From NCBI GenBank assembly GCA_016901755.1, contig JACJKV010000013.1:1-64000 (forward strand): a DNA stretch of 64,000 bases, given 5' to 3'. Positions 1 through 9,645 of this stretch are shown in pieces (the stretch's first letter is position 1; each line of letters starts with the position of its first letter). The notes under the pieces were generated by a model that saw only the letters and a list, made by a program, of their open reading frames with translations, was not told where the DNA came from and did no database searches. Origin of the DNA: Thomasclavelia spiroformis (GTDB lineage: Bacteria; Bacillota_I; Bacilli_A; Erysipelotrichales; Coprobacillaceae). The position numbers and the translations under genes were made by a program.

Positions 1-147
1 ATCTAAATATCTATCACATTCGTTTCCAATCGATATGGCAAAGTTATCTTATTTATTGGATATTTCTAAATCATATTTTTCTTCCTGTGTGTGATGGTCA
101 ATCAAAAAACTTAATAATAATTAACAAAAATATCTTATTATTACTTA
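1..147. other. Left-edge stretch without a supported gene
   Basis: No start codon with a ribosome binding site and no clear hairpin is visible here. On the minus strand one frame gives two short protein-like pieces separated by an in-frame stop (at about 73-75), which could be the decayed end of another gene of the defence island or chance. No transcription terminator for the operon to the right was recognised. Confidence 0.4.
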
Positions 148-1407
148 TTATTCTTCATCTTCAAAATTATCATTTTCCAGTGTATTGCTTTTTTCTCTAT
201 TACAATGTCGATGTAATAGTTGCGCATTACTCAAATCAGTTCTACCACCTTGAGAATATGGAATAATATGATCTACTTCAGCATCATCAATACTAAGTAT
301 TTCATTGCCACAATACGAACAAATGTATCCATCATAAAATAATTCTTTTTTTATATTATCTTGAAAAATTCTACTTTCATTGTTTTCATAATTACCAACG
401 ATATCTTTAAGCAAATTATAAACTTTAACTATACGACCAATAACTCTATTTTTAGATCCTGTTGCAGCATATGTATTTTCGCGATATTCATCATCATATT
501 GTTTTAAATTATTAATTGCATTTCTTATCTCATCAGCATGCGCCATTAAATCATGATTACCAAAAAATGAAAAAGGAATAATAATTGAATCATATACTGA
601 GCCGCTAAACTTTTCTATCACTTTGCCATCTTCTCGGTTTATTGCCAAAAAAGCCGTTTCTCCTAAAACTTGTTTTATAATATCAATCGTTCTATTAAAT
701 AATGCTTTTGACTTTTCAATCTTTTCACTATCTTCGTTTTGATGAACTATCATATAATCATTCATTGTTTTTAACATAGATGATTTATATTCGGTAAAAT
801 TTCTCAAAGCAAAAAAACGAAGTACTCTTTCTTGATACTGCATTCTTTTATTTTCATCTTTAAATAGAACAGGAAGATATTTATTATTGGCTAATTCTAT
901 AAGCATTTTATTACAACTACCTCGATAAATACAGTTTCTAAGTTCTTGTGGTTTTAGTGAAACAGCACCTTGGTTCAATCTAGCAAATATCTCATACTTT
1001 AAATTTTGTGATTCTTTTAAAATACAAATGGCACCTAAAGAGGATTGTTTCAGTCTTCTTTGCAATGGTTTTTCCATATCTTTGAAATATAAACCATTTA
1101 ATTCCTTCAGTTCTGTTAATCCTTTTAAAGGAAATTCGTTTTTTAAAAAATATACAAAAGATGTTATTCTTTGTTGCCCATCAATAACACTCCATGTTCC
1201 ATCTGCTTCCTGACATAAATATACTGTAGGAATTGGAATTCCTATCAGCATTGATTCGATTAATTTTGAAGATTGTTTTTGCGTATAAACAAAATCTCTC
1301 TGATAATCTGGATCTGTTATTATTTCCCCATCATCAAACATTTCTTTAATATTTGATAATGTAAAATCTTTTTTATCAGTAAAAACCGTTCTGTTATCTA
1401 AATCCAT
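148..1407 (-). CDS. DUF262 / HNH endonuclease domain protein
   Basis: A 419-residue protein with an N-terminal DUF262 (ParB/Srx-like, GmrS-type) domain showing the motif DGQQR at residues 76-80, and a C-terminal HNH nuclease module: CxxC at 363/366, DH at 379-380, Asn394 and HRHC near 399-402. DUF262 proteins couple nucleotide binding to DNA cleavage; the family includes GmrSD, which cuts modified phage DNA. The start has the Shine-Dalgarno GGAGG eight bases upstream. It is the last gene of the minus-strand defence run, about 70 bases after the ATPase gene, so it may be co-transcribed or have its own promoter. All key HNH residues are present, so it is probably active. Whether it targets modified DNA is inferred from relatives only. 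Confidence 0.85.
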   Translation of the reverse strand: MDLDNRTVFTDKKDFTLSNIKEMFDDGEIITDPDYQRDFVYTQKQSSKLIESMLIGIPIPTVYLCQEADGTWSVIDGQQRITSFVYFLKNEFPLKGLTELKELNGLYFKDMEKPLQRRLKQSSLGAICILKESQNLKYEIFARLNQGAVSLKPQELRNCIYRGSCNKMLIELANNKYLPVLFKDENKRMQYQERVLRFFALRNFTEYKSSMLKTMNDYMIVHQNEDSEKIEKSKALFNRTIDIIKQVLGETAFLAINREDGKVIEKFSGSVYDSIIIPFSFFGNHDLMAHADEIRNAINNLKQYDDEYRENTYAATGSKNRVIGRIVKVYNLLKDIVGNYENNESRIFQDNIKKELFYDGYICSYCGNEILSIDDAEVDHIIPYSQGGRTDLSNAQLLHRHCNREKSNTLENDNFEDEE

Positions 1408-1478
1408 CGTGTATTCCTCCCAAAATCACAACGTAAAATATTAAAATTAAATATATCATTTTCATTAACATGAAAAAA

Positions 1479-3575
1479 TCAGTAATGATCTTGTATAATC
1501 TCATTAAATATTTCATCAGCAGCTACCATAATATATCCAGGTATTAAATTAAATCGTTTTTCATTCAAAGTAATCATGTCATTATTTTCAACATGATAGT
1601 ATTGCGTTATAAAATCCCATACTACCTTATTTTCTATTTTTGCTTTTTTTCTTTCAATAATAGCACGTAATAATTGCAGTTTATCTATTGAATTATCAGA
1701 AATACTATAGTCTGTTTTCAATTTATGTAAATCGTTAGCTATACTTAAATACTTATCGTAATCAAAACCTGAGAACATCTCACTAATCAAAGTAATTCCT
1801 TTTTCAATTTCTTCTTCTGTTAGTTCGACCTTTACACCTTTTTCTTTTTTCATTGGTTTTTTGTCATTATGTTCTAAAGAAGACAAAATATTAATTGCCT
1901 CATTTTTTTCAGGCAAAGCATACATGATGTATTTGCGCAAATTGACAATTCTCAGTAACAAATTCAATTTTGTGTCATTTGCTTTCTTTTTCCATTGTCT
2001 AAGTGTTTCTTGGATTTGTTTAGTAGTAATTACTTTTTCATTTAGATATCCATCATCATTTGACAAATAACATATACTAGGTTTCATTGCTTTTAATTCT
2101 GTTTTAAACAAAAAATCAACTACAATATCAAAATCATGAGTTAACAACAATATCGTCTTGTTCCTAAATACGGCACAATCCATTGAGAATAAATAATATA
2201 GAATGGCAAATTTTTTATTATTATCAAATGATGAAACTGGATCGTCCAAAATAATAAAATCTGTTTTTTCTTTAATTTCTAGTGAAAACAATATTAATGC
2301 AATAGCATTTTTTTCACCAAAACTTAGATTTTTTTCACTTATTGTTTCATCTTTTTGTTTTGGTTTTAAAATAGTTTTATATTCATCAAGTCCAACTTCC
2401 ACTATTTTTATCTCATATGGTATACCTGCCAAATCCAAAAATGTATCAATATAATTTGTTTTTGTATTAACATTATCAATTAAACTTCTATTAAATGCAT
2501 TTGTAAGACTAGTTAATTCTATTGATTTCTCAATAACTTTATTGATATTTTGATTAATCACTTTAATTCTTTCTTTTACAGAAAGATCACTATTATTAAA
2601 AAAATTTATATCCAATTTGTTCATATTTAAAAAATTTACTAATTCATCTTTTTCATTCATTTCTTTAATACTATGGATACTTAAAGTATTTAAATTATTC
2701 AATTTATTAAGTTCATTATTACATTTTTCAACAATTTGAAATATTTCTTCAATTTCTTTATTTGATAAAGAAATTTTGGAATTAAATGCATCAAACAATT
2801 TATTTTCTTGATCAGTAGGCATATATTTTTTTGTATCTGATAAAATTTTTTTAACTTCTAAATTAATTTTTAATGGAGATTTTTCATAAGAATCTTTTAT
2901 ATTATTATATGTTTCTTCAAAATCATCAGATAATTTTTTTAAACAAAAAGGACATTTGTCTTGCTCTATGTAATTTTTTCCAGCTATAAACCATTTTAAC
3001 CACTCATAATTATTATGACTTCTTAATTTTTCTTCATAGTTCACCGCATCGCCTTTTAACACTTCTTTTAAATCAGGTATTTTTTGTGCTTTACTAAATT
3101 TCTGTGTTATTGGAATGGTATACTTAATTCCTTGAGTTTTAGTAGGTTTAACTTTAATATTTAACACTTGTTTTAAAGATTGCAATTCATTTATTACATT
3201 TTGAATTTCAGTGGAGCTGCGAATTGACATTACTAATTCTTCTAATAATTTATTCACACTCATCTTTAATGTTCTATATTCTTTGGTATTAATTAATATT
3301 TCAAAACTATTATTAAGAATATCTTCTTTAAATAAATGATTATCTACATATTCTTGATTAAATACAAGTATACTGGATGGTTTTTCATCAAATTCTATAT
3401 TAGGTTGTATGTCTGTTCCGTATTTTTTTAAATTGGATAAATCTTCACTAGATAACCCTTTAGAAAGGGTACTTTTTCCTATACCATTGATTCCATATTT
3501 AATATTAAGTTTTTTGTTCTTGATATTAATATTCCCATTATCAATTATTCCAAGATTTTTTATATCTACTTTCAT
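1479..3575 (-). CDS. ABC-type AAA ATPase, PrrC/RloC-like (AAA_13)
   Basis: A 698-residue ATPase with a Walker A motif at residues 28-36 (GINGIGKST), a long helical middle part holding a CPFC pair near residue 210 that resembles a zinc hook, an ABC signature (SFGEKNA) and a Walker B (ILDDP) in the last third. This layout is that of the AAA_13 family, which includes the tRNA anticodon nucleases PrrC and RloC. PrrC is classically encoded inside a type I R-M locus and is held silent by it. In the C-terminal part R637, E641 and H661 are spaced loosely like the PrrC Arg-Glu-His nuclease triad, but this is not a secure match. A gap of 139 bases separates it from the peptidase gene upstream. The family call is firm; anticodon nuclease activity is a hypothesis. 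Confidence 0.75.
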   Translation of the reverse strand: MKVDIKNLGIIDNGNINIKNKKLNIKYGINGIGKSTLSKGLSSEDLSNLKKYGTDIQPNIEFDEKPSSILVFNQEYVDNHLFKEDILNNSFEILINTKEYRTLKMSVNKLLEELVMSIRSSTEIQNVINELQSLKQVLNIKVKPTKTQGIKYTIPITQKFSKAQKIPDLKEVLKGDAVNYEEKLRSHNNYEWLKWFIAGKNYIEQDKCPFCLKKLSDDFEETYNNIKDSYEKSPLKINLEVKKILSDTKKYMPTDQENKLFDAFNSKISLSNKEIEEIFQIVEKCNNELNKLNNLNTLSIHSIKEMNEKDELVNFLNMNKLDINFFNNSDLSVKERIKVINQNINKVIEKSIELTSLTNAFNRSLIDNVNTKTNYIDTFLDLAGIPYEIKIVEVGLDEYKTILKPKQKDETISEKNLSFGEKNAIALILFSLEIKEKTDFIILDDPVSSFDNNKKFAILYYLFSMDCAVFRNKTILLLTHDFDIVVDFLFKTELKAMKPSICYLSNDDGYLNEKVITTKQIQETLRQWKKKANDTKLNLLLRIVNLRKYIMYALPEKNEAINILSSLEHNDKKPMKKEKGVKVELTEEEIEKGITLISEMFSGFDYDKYLSIANDLHKLKTDYSISDNSIDKLQLLRAIIERKKAKIENKVVWDFITQYYHVENNDMITLNEKRFNLIPGYIMVAADEIFNEIIQDHY

Positions 3576-3714
3576 ATCCTACCCTCTTCCGAACAATAAC
3601 GTAATGTCTTTACAACACAAAATTAAAATTTATAAAACAATTTTCTGATTTAAAATATGAAGAATCAAAAATTAATAGTCTCTTATGTTCTATTTTTAAT
3701 TTATTTTAGATTTA

Positions 3715-4428
3715 TTACATATATACTTTTTGTTCTAAAAACTTCTTTCGTTCTTTCCAATCTGGCATCATTACCTGTAATAATGTATAAAAATCCTTTG
3801 AATGATTAGGATGAATAAAATGACAAAATTCATGCATCATTACATACTCAATACAAAATCTTGGTGCCTCAATAAGACGAGAATTAATAGTAATGACGTT
3901 TGTATGTGGTTGACAAGATCCCCATCTTTTTTTCATTTGTCTCACACAGAGAGTAGGATAATCTATTCCATATTTTTCAAAATTTCTGTAAATGTCTTTA
4001 GCAATCTCTGCGTATACTAATTTCGTTTGGCTTTTCTTCCAGTTGTCAATTAGCCTTTTCTTTCTATAGTAATCATCTTTATTTTTTGTTTTTAGATACA
4101 AGTATTTTCCATCATTAAATACTTCGTCTGTTTGATAAGAAATAACTTTTAATTGTAAATCCTTTCCTAAATATATGAAACTTTCTCCACTTATATACCT
4201 TTTTTCTTTTGGTTTAAACCTTTGAATTTCTTTGAATTTTTCAATTGAATTGAAAATATAATCACACTTAGATAAAACGAATTTATCAATTTTGGTTATA
4301 TCTGCATACATTGGAGCAGATACCATAACACTACCATCTGTTTTAATTCTTAAATTAATATTTTTTATGTTTTTATAAGCTAAATCATATTTTAATTGAC
4401 CTCGTTCAAGTTGTAATGTTCTAATCAT
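3715..4428 (-). CDS. YgjP-type M48/SprT-like zinc metallopeptidase
   Basis: A 237-residue protein of the YgjP (DUF45) family. The zinc site is HEFCH at residues 199-203 with a further His at about 209 in the family motif NHSKDFY. It has no signal peptide, so it should be cytoplasmic. The start has AGGAGG five bases upstream and its ATG overlaps the hsdR stop by one base (TAATG), which indicates translational coupling. Genes of this family commonly follow hsdR in Firmicute type I loci. The substrate is unknown; processing or clearance of a defence-system protein is only an inference from position. Confidence 0.85.
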   Translation of the reverse strand: MIRTLQLERGQLKYDLAYKNIKNINLRIKTDGSVMVSAPMYADITKIDKFVLSKCDYIFNSIEKFKEIQRFKPKEKRYISGESFIYLGKDLQLKVISYQTDEVFNDGKYLYLKTKNKDDYYRKKRLIDNWKKSQTKLVYAEIAKDIYRNFEKYGIDYPTLCVRQMKKRWGSCQPHTNVITINSRLIEAPRFCIEYVMMHEFCHFIHPNHSKDFYTLLQVMMPDWKERKKFLEQKVYM

Positions 4429-7400
4429 TAAAACCTCCTAAGAGCAACTGTTTTTACGTTTTCTATCACTTTATCTATCACTTCAAAAGGAACTTGAATT
4501 CCTTTTGTCTTTTCATATTCATAAAACAAGTCATCAATATCTTGTGCAATTCTATCATGAATCGTTTTATTATTAGTCCAATCAACCATACTGTGTTTTT
4601 GCACAATATTGGTTATTTCTAATGCAATATCTGCAATTAAATCTTGTTTAGAATCAATGTATACTGAATTATTTTCTTTAACACCATTTTGTCGTTTTGA
4701 TTCATTTCTTTTTTTATTATAAGATACAGTATCTTCAGCAACACACATTGTAACTGATTTTTGATCTATGTAATCTCCTAGAATAGCCCCAATAACACCA
4801 TAAAATGCCTGTGCATGGACATTACCTTTCAATTTTGCTGGATAATTTATTTCACTTTTGCCATCAACATAATCATTTAAAATTTGTTTCATTTTCGATA
4901 AATATTCAGCATCATTAATTACTCTATCCTTATATTGTTGCAAAACAAACTTAATTTTTTTTGAAAAACTGTCATAATATGCTGGATTTTCATCATATTT
5001 TTCACTTATGCTTTTTGTCATTCTACTATGAATTGCATCTGCCTTCGCTTTCTTTGAAACAAGGGAATCTATTTCTTTTTCAAAATCATCTTTATTTAAA
5101 ATATCTATCGGAGCTGTAATCTGTTTTAAACCAGCAACCGATAAGTGTGAATCAAGTAAATTTTGCATTATTGGTTCATATTCTTTATTATCAATCGCAT
5201 CAAAATATCTAATTTTTACGCTTCGACGGAGCTTTTGCCAAAACACAAAATCACGCTTATATTTGATTAATTCCTCCTTTGATAATGCACTATACGCTGT
5301 TTCGGAATTAATAACAATATTTAAATTTCTTCCAAAAACACAAAGGTTATTATAAAAATCTTCTCTTATTTTTTTATTCGACAAAAAAGTTTCAATTTCT
5401 TCTATATCGTCTTTATTTTTTATAGGAGCAAATAATTCAATAACTCTTGAATAACTTTCTTTTAAATTACCAACCGCTGAAACAACATCGGTAATAGTTC
5501 CTTTTAAATCTTCAGAATCAAAATATTCTAGTCCTGCCCCACTATACATATTCATGGCTGTGTCAAGATTTTCAATTAGTCCTCTATAATCTACAATCAA
5601 TCCGTAATCTTTTCCATCCATTAAACGGTTTGTTCTGGCAATTGCCTGTAATAGTCCATGTTCTTTCAATTCTTTATCAATATAAAGCACTTGACAGATA
5701 GGAGCATCAAATCCAGTTAACAGTTTAGAACATACAATCAGGATATCTATTTCACCATCAACAAATTTATTTTTTATAGCTTCTTCATATCTATCCGCAT
5801 CACCATACTGTTTCATCATTTTTTCCCAGTATGCCTTTACTTTATCATCTGTAGATTCATCAACTTCTGTATCTCCTTCTCGCATATCAGGAGCTGAGAT
5901 AACAACTGCGCATTCTAAATCACCTAGTTGATCAAATACTTCTAGATATCTAATAGCATCTTTCTTAAAATTTGTAGCTAGCATAGCTTTAAAACCAGTA
6001 TTCTTATACCCCTCTAAAAAATGTTGATTAATATCGAGAGCTATTCTTTTTATTCTTGCATTTGTAGATGAAAGCCTTTTAAGACTACTCCATTTATCTT
6101 TTAAATCTTGCTTTTGATTTTCTGTAAGTCTTTTTGTCGTTTGCTCAAACCATAAATCTATACCTTCTTCATCAACCTTTTGCTCAACAAAACGCCCTTC
6201 ATAAATAAGTGGCACAATAGCCTTATCCTCCACACCATCTTTTATAGTATATTTGTGAATTAGTTTTCCAAATTTTGTTAATGTATTTTTTTCTTTTTTC
6301 ATTAGAGGTGTTCCTGTGAACCCTATATAACACGCATTTGGAAACACATGTCGCATTTTCGTGGCCATTTCCCCATAATTAGAACGATGACTTTCATCGA
6401 CTAAAACAAAAATATCTCGACTATTGGCTACGAGTCTACTACTTTCAACAGTATTAAATTTATTAATAATTGATGTGATGATATCCGCTTTGTTATTTTT
6501 AATAAGTTCAATCAAATGTTTACCACTTGTTGCTCTAGCAGGATTTAAACGTGTATGAGCAAATGTTTTGGCTATCTGTCCATCCAATTCTTTTCTATCT
6601 GTAATAATTGCAACCTTAGGATGACAATTGGATAATTCCATCAGAATATATTTTGCCAGCATAACCATTGTTAAAGATTTTCCACTACCCTGTGTATGCC
6701 AAATTACACCACTTTGTCTATTACCGTGTGAATCATTTTGATTGATAGTCTTAATAATTTCTTTAATAGCAAAATATTGCTGATAACGACATATTTTCTT
6801 TACATTCGCATCAAATAAAACAAAATATTTTGTCAGTTCTAATAGTCTTTCTTTTGAAAACAACGATATAATATTTTTATCCTGAACAGAAGCAACTCGA
6901 TTAGGAATATATCGTTTTAAAGAATGATCCATAAATTCGTCATCCTGTTCTTTCCATATGCTCCAAAATTTTTTTGGTGTATTAGTAGTAGCATATTTCA
7001 CATTATTTTTATTTGTGGTGAGTAAAATCTGTGCAAATTTATAAAGATGAGGAATGTATTCTTCTTTTTGATTTCTTATCGTTTGTTCAATACCTTGATC
7101 AACTGAAATATCCGCCTTTTTACACTCTATAACAACAAATGGTATTCCATTGACAAATAACACAATATCTGGACGAGCATTATGTTGTTTATCAATGCTT
7201 TCCACCTGATATTCTTCAGTTATATGAAAAACATTATTATCAATATTATCCCAATCTATGTATTTCAGATTAAAACTTTGAACTTTTCCACTACCAACAA
7301 TTTCTGGATAACTTTTTCCAAAAAGAAGAGCATCGTATATTTTTTCACTTGTTTTAACAAGCCCATCTGTTAATGGTTCATCTAAATCTTCAATCGCTTT

Positions 7401-7622
7401 TTCAATATTTGCTAATGAAAACTCTCCCTCTACATTACCATATTTGAAGTGATTCAATTTTTTTAATTGTTCTCTTAAAACCCCTTTTAAAAGGACATTA
7501 TTCAGAGATCCTCTCTGTAAAGTACACTCATCTTGAGAAAAATAAATATACCCCATTTTTTGCAAAAGTTCTAAAGCAGGCTTTTGACTTATATTCAATT
7601 CTGAAAACAAATCTTTTTCCAT
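4428..7622 (-). CDS. hsdR: Type I restriction enzyme, HsdR (R) subunit
   Basis: A 1064-residue motor and nuclease subunit of a type I restriction-modification complex. The N-terminal PD-(D/E)xK nuclease shows D152 and E166-C-K168, followed by the SF2 helicase core with Walker A TQGSGKS at 310-316 and the DEAD-like DESH at 409-412. The protein translocates DNA towards itself and cuts when the target is unmethylated. The length is normal for the family and no frameshift is seen. The start is preceded by AGGAGGTAGGGT. It is separated from the methylase and specificity genes by the phosphatase gene and a 57-residue gene, an unusual arrangement; the peptidase gene overlaps its stop. Confidence 0.97.
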   Translation of the reverse strand: MEKDLFSELNISQKPALELLQKMGYIYFSQDECTLQRGSLNNVLLKGVLREQLKKLNHFKYGNVEGEFSLANIEKAIEDLDEPLTDGLVKTSEKIYDALLFGKSYPEIVGSGKVQSFNLKYIDWDNIDNNVFHITEEYQVESIDKQHNARPDIVLFVNGIPFVVIECKKADISVDQGIEQTIRNQKEEYIPHLYKFAQILLTTNKNNVKYATTNTPKKFWSIWKEQDDEFMDHSLKRYIPNRVASVQDKNIISLFSKERLLELTKYFVLFDANVKKICRYQQYFAIKEIIKTINQNDSHGNRQSGVIWHTQGSGKSLTMVMLAKYILMELSNCHPKVAIITDRKELDGQIAKTFAHTRLNPARATSGKHLIELIKNNKADIITSIINKFNTVESSRLVANSRDIFVLVDESHRSNYGEMATKMRHVFPNACYIGFTGTPLMKKEKNTLTKFGKLIHKYTIKDGVEDKAIVPLIYEGRFVEQKVDEEGIDLWFEQTTKRLTENQKQDLKDKWSSLKRLSSTNARIKRIALDINQHFLEGYKNTGFKAMLATNFKKDAIRYLEVFDQLGDLECAVVISAPDMREGDTEVDESTDDKVKAYWEKMMKQYGDADRYEEAIKNKFVDGEIDILIVCSKLLTGFDAPICQVLYIDKELKEHGLLQAIARTNRLMDGKDYGLIVDYRGLIENLDTAMNMYSGAGLEYFDSEDLKGTITDVVSAVGNLKESYSRVIELFAPIKNKDDIEEIETFLSNKKIREDFYNNLCVFGRNLNIVINSETAYSALSKEELIKYKRDFVFWQKLRRSVKIRYFDAIDNKEYEPIMQNLLDSHLSVAGLKQITAPIDILNKDDFEKEIDSLVSKKAKADAIHSRMTKSISEKYDENPAYYDSFSKKIKFVLQQYKDRVINDAEYLSKMKQILNDYVDGKSEINYPAKLKGNVHAQAFYGVIGAILGDYIDQKSVTMCVAEDTVSYNKKRNESKRQNGVKENNSVYIDSKQDLIADIALEITNIVQKHSMVDWTNNKTIHDRIAQDIDDLFYEYEKTKGIQVPFEVIDKVIENVKTVALRRF

Positions 7623-7688
7623 ACCCTACCTCCTAAAATTTATATAAAACAGATATAGCGAGGCATCTATACCTCGCATTTATATGCA

Positions 7689-7862
7689 TTAATTTTCTTT
7701 TCTAACACCTTTAAATGGATTTCCATCTTGTTTAACACTCATAAAGCGTCCAGTATTAGCATCTCTTTTAATCCAAGCATTAATTTTGGGATTAAAAGTT
7801 TGAGATCGTTTCCTCACTGCACCAATTCTATGTCCATCCCCTTTTGGCAGATTTGTTGCCAT
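7689..7862 (-). CDS. 57-residue basic protein of type I R-M loci
   Basis: A small ORF whose ATG is preceded by GAGGTG and whose first base directly abuts the phosphatase stop codon. The product is very basic (Lys/Arg rich) and has the ordered motifs PKGDGHR, KRSQ, a Trp-Ile-Lys-Arg-Asp stretch, TGRF, DGNPFKGVRKE. I recall similar small hypothetical proteins beside other Firmicute R-M genes, but know of no function. It is followed by about 66 bases before hsdR. A nucleic-acid-binding or complex-stabilising role is a guess from its charge and position. Confidence 0.8.
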   Translation of the reverse strand: MATNLPKGDGHRIGAVRKRSQTFNPKINAWIKRDANTGRFMSVKQDGNPFKGVRKEN

Positions 7863-8372
7863 TTACTTCACCTCACTTTCTTTAACAAAATATCTCCATA
7901 ATAAACACACTGTCCTATATATGTTTTGTTTAGGATTATACTTTGGATATAAACTTTTTAATTTTTCAACAGATTCCTTAAAATCAGAATAATCAAATGC
8001 TCCTAGTTTAGCTACATATAGCATCCCTAATGATGGTCCTCGTGATTCTCCTTGATTACAATGAATTAATATATTGTAACCTTCTTTTCTGTATTCATCT
8101 AAAAAAGCAAACGCTTCTTCAAACATCTTTTTATTGAAATCAAGAAAATTTTCACTAAATCTATCCATATCCACTAAATTTAATGCCATTTCATTATCTA
8201 TACGCTTTAAAGCATAATTTGGATGCGAAGAAGGTAACTTGCCTTTATATCCTACAAAATCGCAATGGAACGGATGTTTACAACAATGAAGTATTGCCCA
8301 ATTTTTTTTATCATTTATTGAATAATAATCTTGTTCATCTCCTATATAAATATTTTTGTATATTTCAATCAT
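7863..8372 (-). CDS. Dual-specificity-type protein phosphatase in the R-M operon
   Basis: A 169-residue protein with the Cys-based phosphatase signature H104-C105-x5-R111 (HCNQGESR), the form used by dual-specificity phosphatases. The preceding helix and Asp68/Asp70 are placed like the general acid loop of that family, so the enzyme looks catalytically complete. It lies between hsdS (the hsdS stop is one base away) and the 57-residue gene, and has its own GAGGG ribosome site. There is no membrane segment. Family membership is read from the sequence. The substrate (a phosphoprotein, nucleotide or RNA end) and any role in regulating the restriction system are unknown. No protein kinase gene was found in the window. 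Confidence 0.85.
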   Translation of the reverse strand: MIEIYKNIYIGDEQDYYSINDKKNWAILHCCKHPFHCDFVGYKGKLPSSHPNYALKRIDNEMALNLVDMDRFSENFLDFNKKMFEEAFAFLDEYRKEGYNILIHCNQGESRGPSLGMLYVAKLGAFDYSDFKESVEKLKSLYPKYNPKQNIYRTVCLLWRYFVKESEVK

Positions 8373-8373
8373 A

Positions 8374-9645
8374 TTAAACCCTCACAATCCCAGTCAATAA
8401 CAGCTGCATTAGTGCTTTTTTCTTTTGTTTTTCTTGTTCTAATTCTTTTTTTAAAAGTTCTATTTCTTTATCTGCAGTGGAAATTACATTAGCAATAGCG
8501 GTTTGTTCTTCAATATCATCAGACATAAACAGTGTAAATTTTTTTATATCATTTAATGTAACTCCTCCTTGTGCACTACCACCTTGCAACTTTAAAATAT
8601 TATTTCTATTATACATCAATAAATAATATACAAATAATGCAATTGAGTCTTTGGGAGTTATTGAAATTACCGATTGATTTGCTGTCGCCTCAAAATCAAT
8701 GTATCCTACATTAGCACATGTAGCTCCTGTAATAGCAACCAAAACAGAATAAGGTTTTATTATTTTTGCAGAACTATTTTTTAAGCCTATTTCAGTTATA
8801 TATTTGGTTATACTATCTGCCTTAATAAAACTATTTTGAATTAATCCAGATTGTATCCATCTTATATTTCCATTATTCCAATAAATATCTTTTTTCGTTG
8901 ATGGTGTGCCTCCAGAATATACACTTCCTAAGTTTTCAATTTTAATATTTTGCCACTTATCAGTAAAATCATATAATCGGATCTTACCAGTAAGTAGAGT
9001 TTGCATAAGATATTTTTTTTGTTTTTGTTTTTCAACAATCATTTTTTCTTTTAATTCAATAATTTTATCTTGTATTGATAATATGTCTGCAATTCTTTTT
9101 TGTTCACGGAGTAAAGGAACAGGCAATATACACGAATAAAAATCTTCATCATACAAGTTAAGTAATCCATCATTTCTCACACCTGAATTAATATACCTGG
9201 ATAATTGTCTATTTAAAAATCCATATAAAAATAATTGTTTGTAATAATATATACATTGCGCATTAAATCGAAAGCTATTAAATACATTAGGTACCGCCGC
9301 TTTCTCTCTATCCTCTAGCATATATATACAACCTTGAGGATATTTTTTAGAATTACCTTTGTTATATGAAAAATCTTCTCTATATATAACTGTATAATTA
9401 ATATATTGCTTCCCAGATAATTCCTTTCCAAACTTTTTTGCTTGATTTACAAAACCTTTTCCAGCCGTAATACTCAAAGTTTCAAGTTTTTGGTCACCAA
9501 CTTTTTCTGTTAATTTAATAGATATATTTTGGAGTTTATCTATTTTCCATTCACTAGGTATAATCCCTATTTTTGTTTTTTTATAATCTTGCGGTACTTC
9601 TCCTTTTTTTATTTGTTCTATGCGTTGTTTTATTTCAAATTTCAT
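8374..9645 (-). CDS. hsdS: Type I restriction enzyme, HsdS (specificity) subunit
   Basis: A 423-residue specificity subunit with two target-recognition domains, each followed by a conserved coiled-coil spacer: the first ends near residue 220 (LREQKRIADILSIQDKII), the second is C-terminal (IEEQTAIANVISTADKEI). It recognises the bipartite DNA target for both HsdM methylation and HsdR cleavage. The length is normal. Its ATG overlaps the stop of the upstream membrane-protein gene by four bases (ATGA). No recombinase gene or long inverted repeat that would shuffle domains was seen nearby. The recognition sequence cannot be predicted from the protein alone. Confidence 0.95.
   Translation of the reverse strand: MKFEIKQRIEQIKKGEVPQDYKKTKIGIIPSEWKIDKLQNISIKLTEKVGDQKLETLSITAGKGFVNQAKKFGKELSGKQYINYTVIYREDFSYNKGNSKKYPQGCIYMLEDREKAAVPNVFNSFRFNAQCIYYYKQLFLYGFLNRQLSRYINSGVRNDGLLNLYDEDFYSCILPVPLLREQKRIADILSIQDKIIELKEKMIVEKQKQKKYLMQTLLTGKIRLYDFTDKWQNIKIENLGSVYSGGTPSTKKDIYWNNGNIRWIQSGLIQNSFIKADSITKYITEIGLKNSSAKIIKPYSVLVAITGATCANVGYIDFEATANQSVISITPKDSIALFVYYLLMYNRNNILKLQGGSAQGGVTLNDIKKFTLFMSDDIEEQTAIANVISTADKEIELLKKELEQEKQKKKALMQLLLTGIVRV

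Noticed and set aside
1-147. Protein-like minus-strand frame broken by a stop
   Set aside because: Only two short pieces, no start codon or ribosome site, and other frames also look protein-like by chance.
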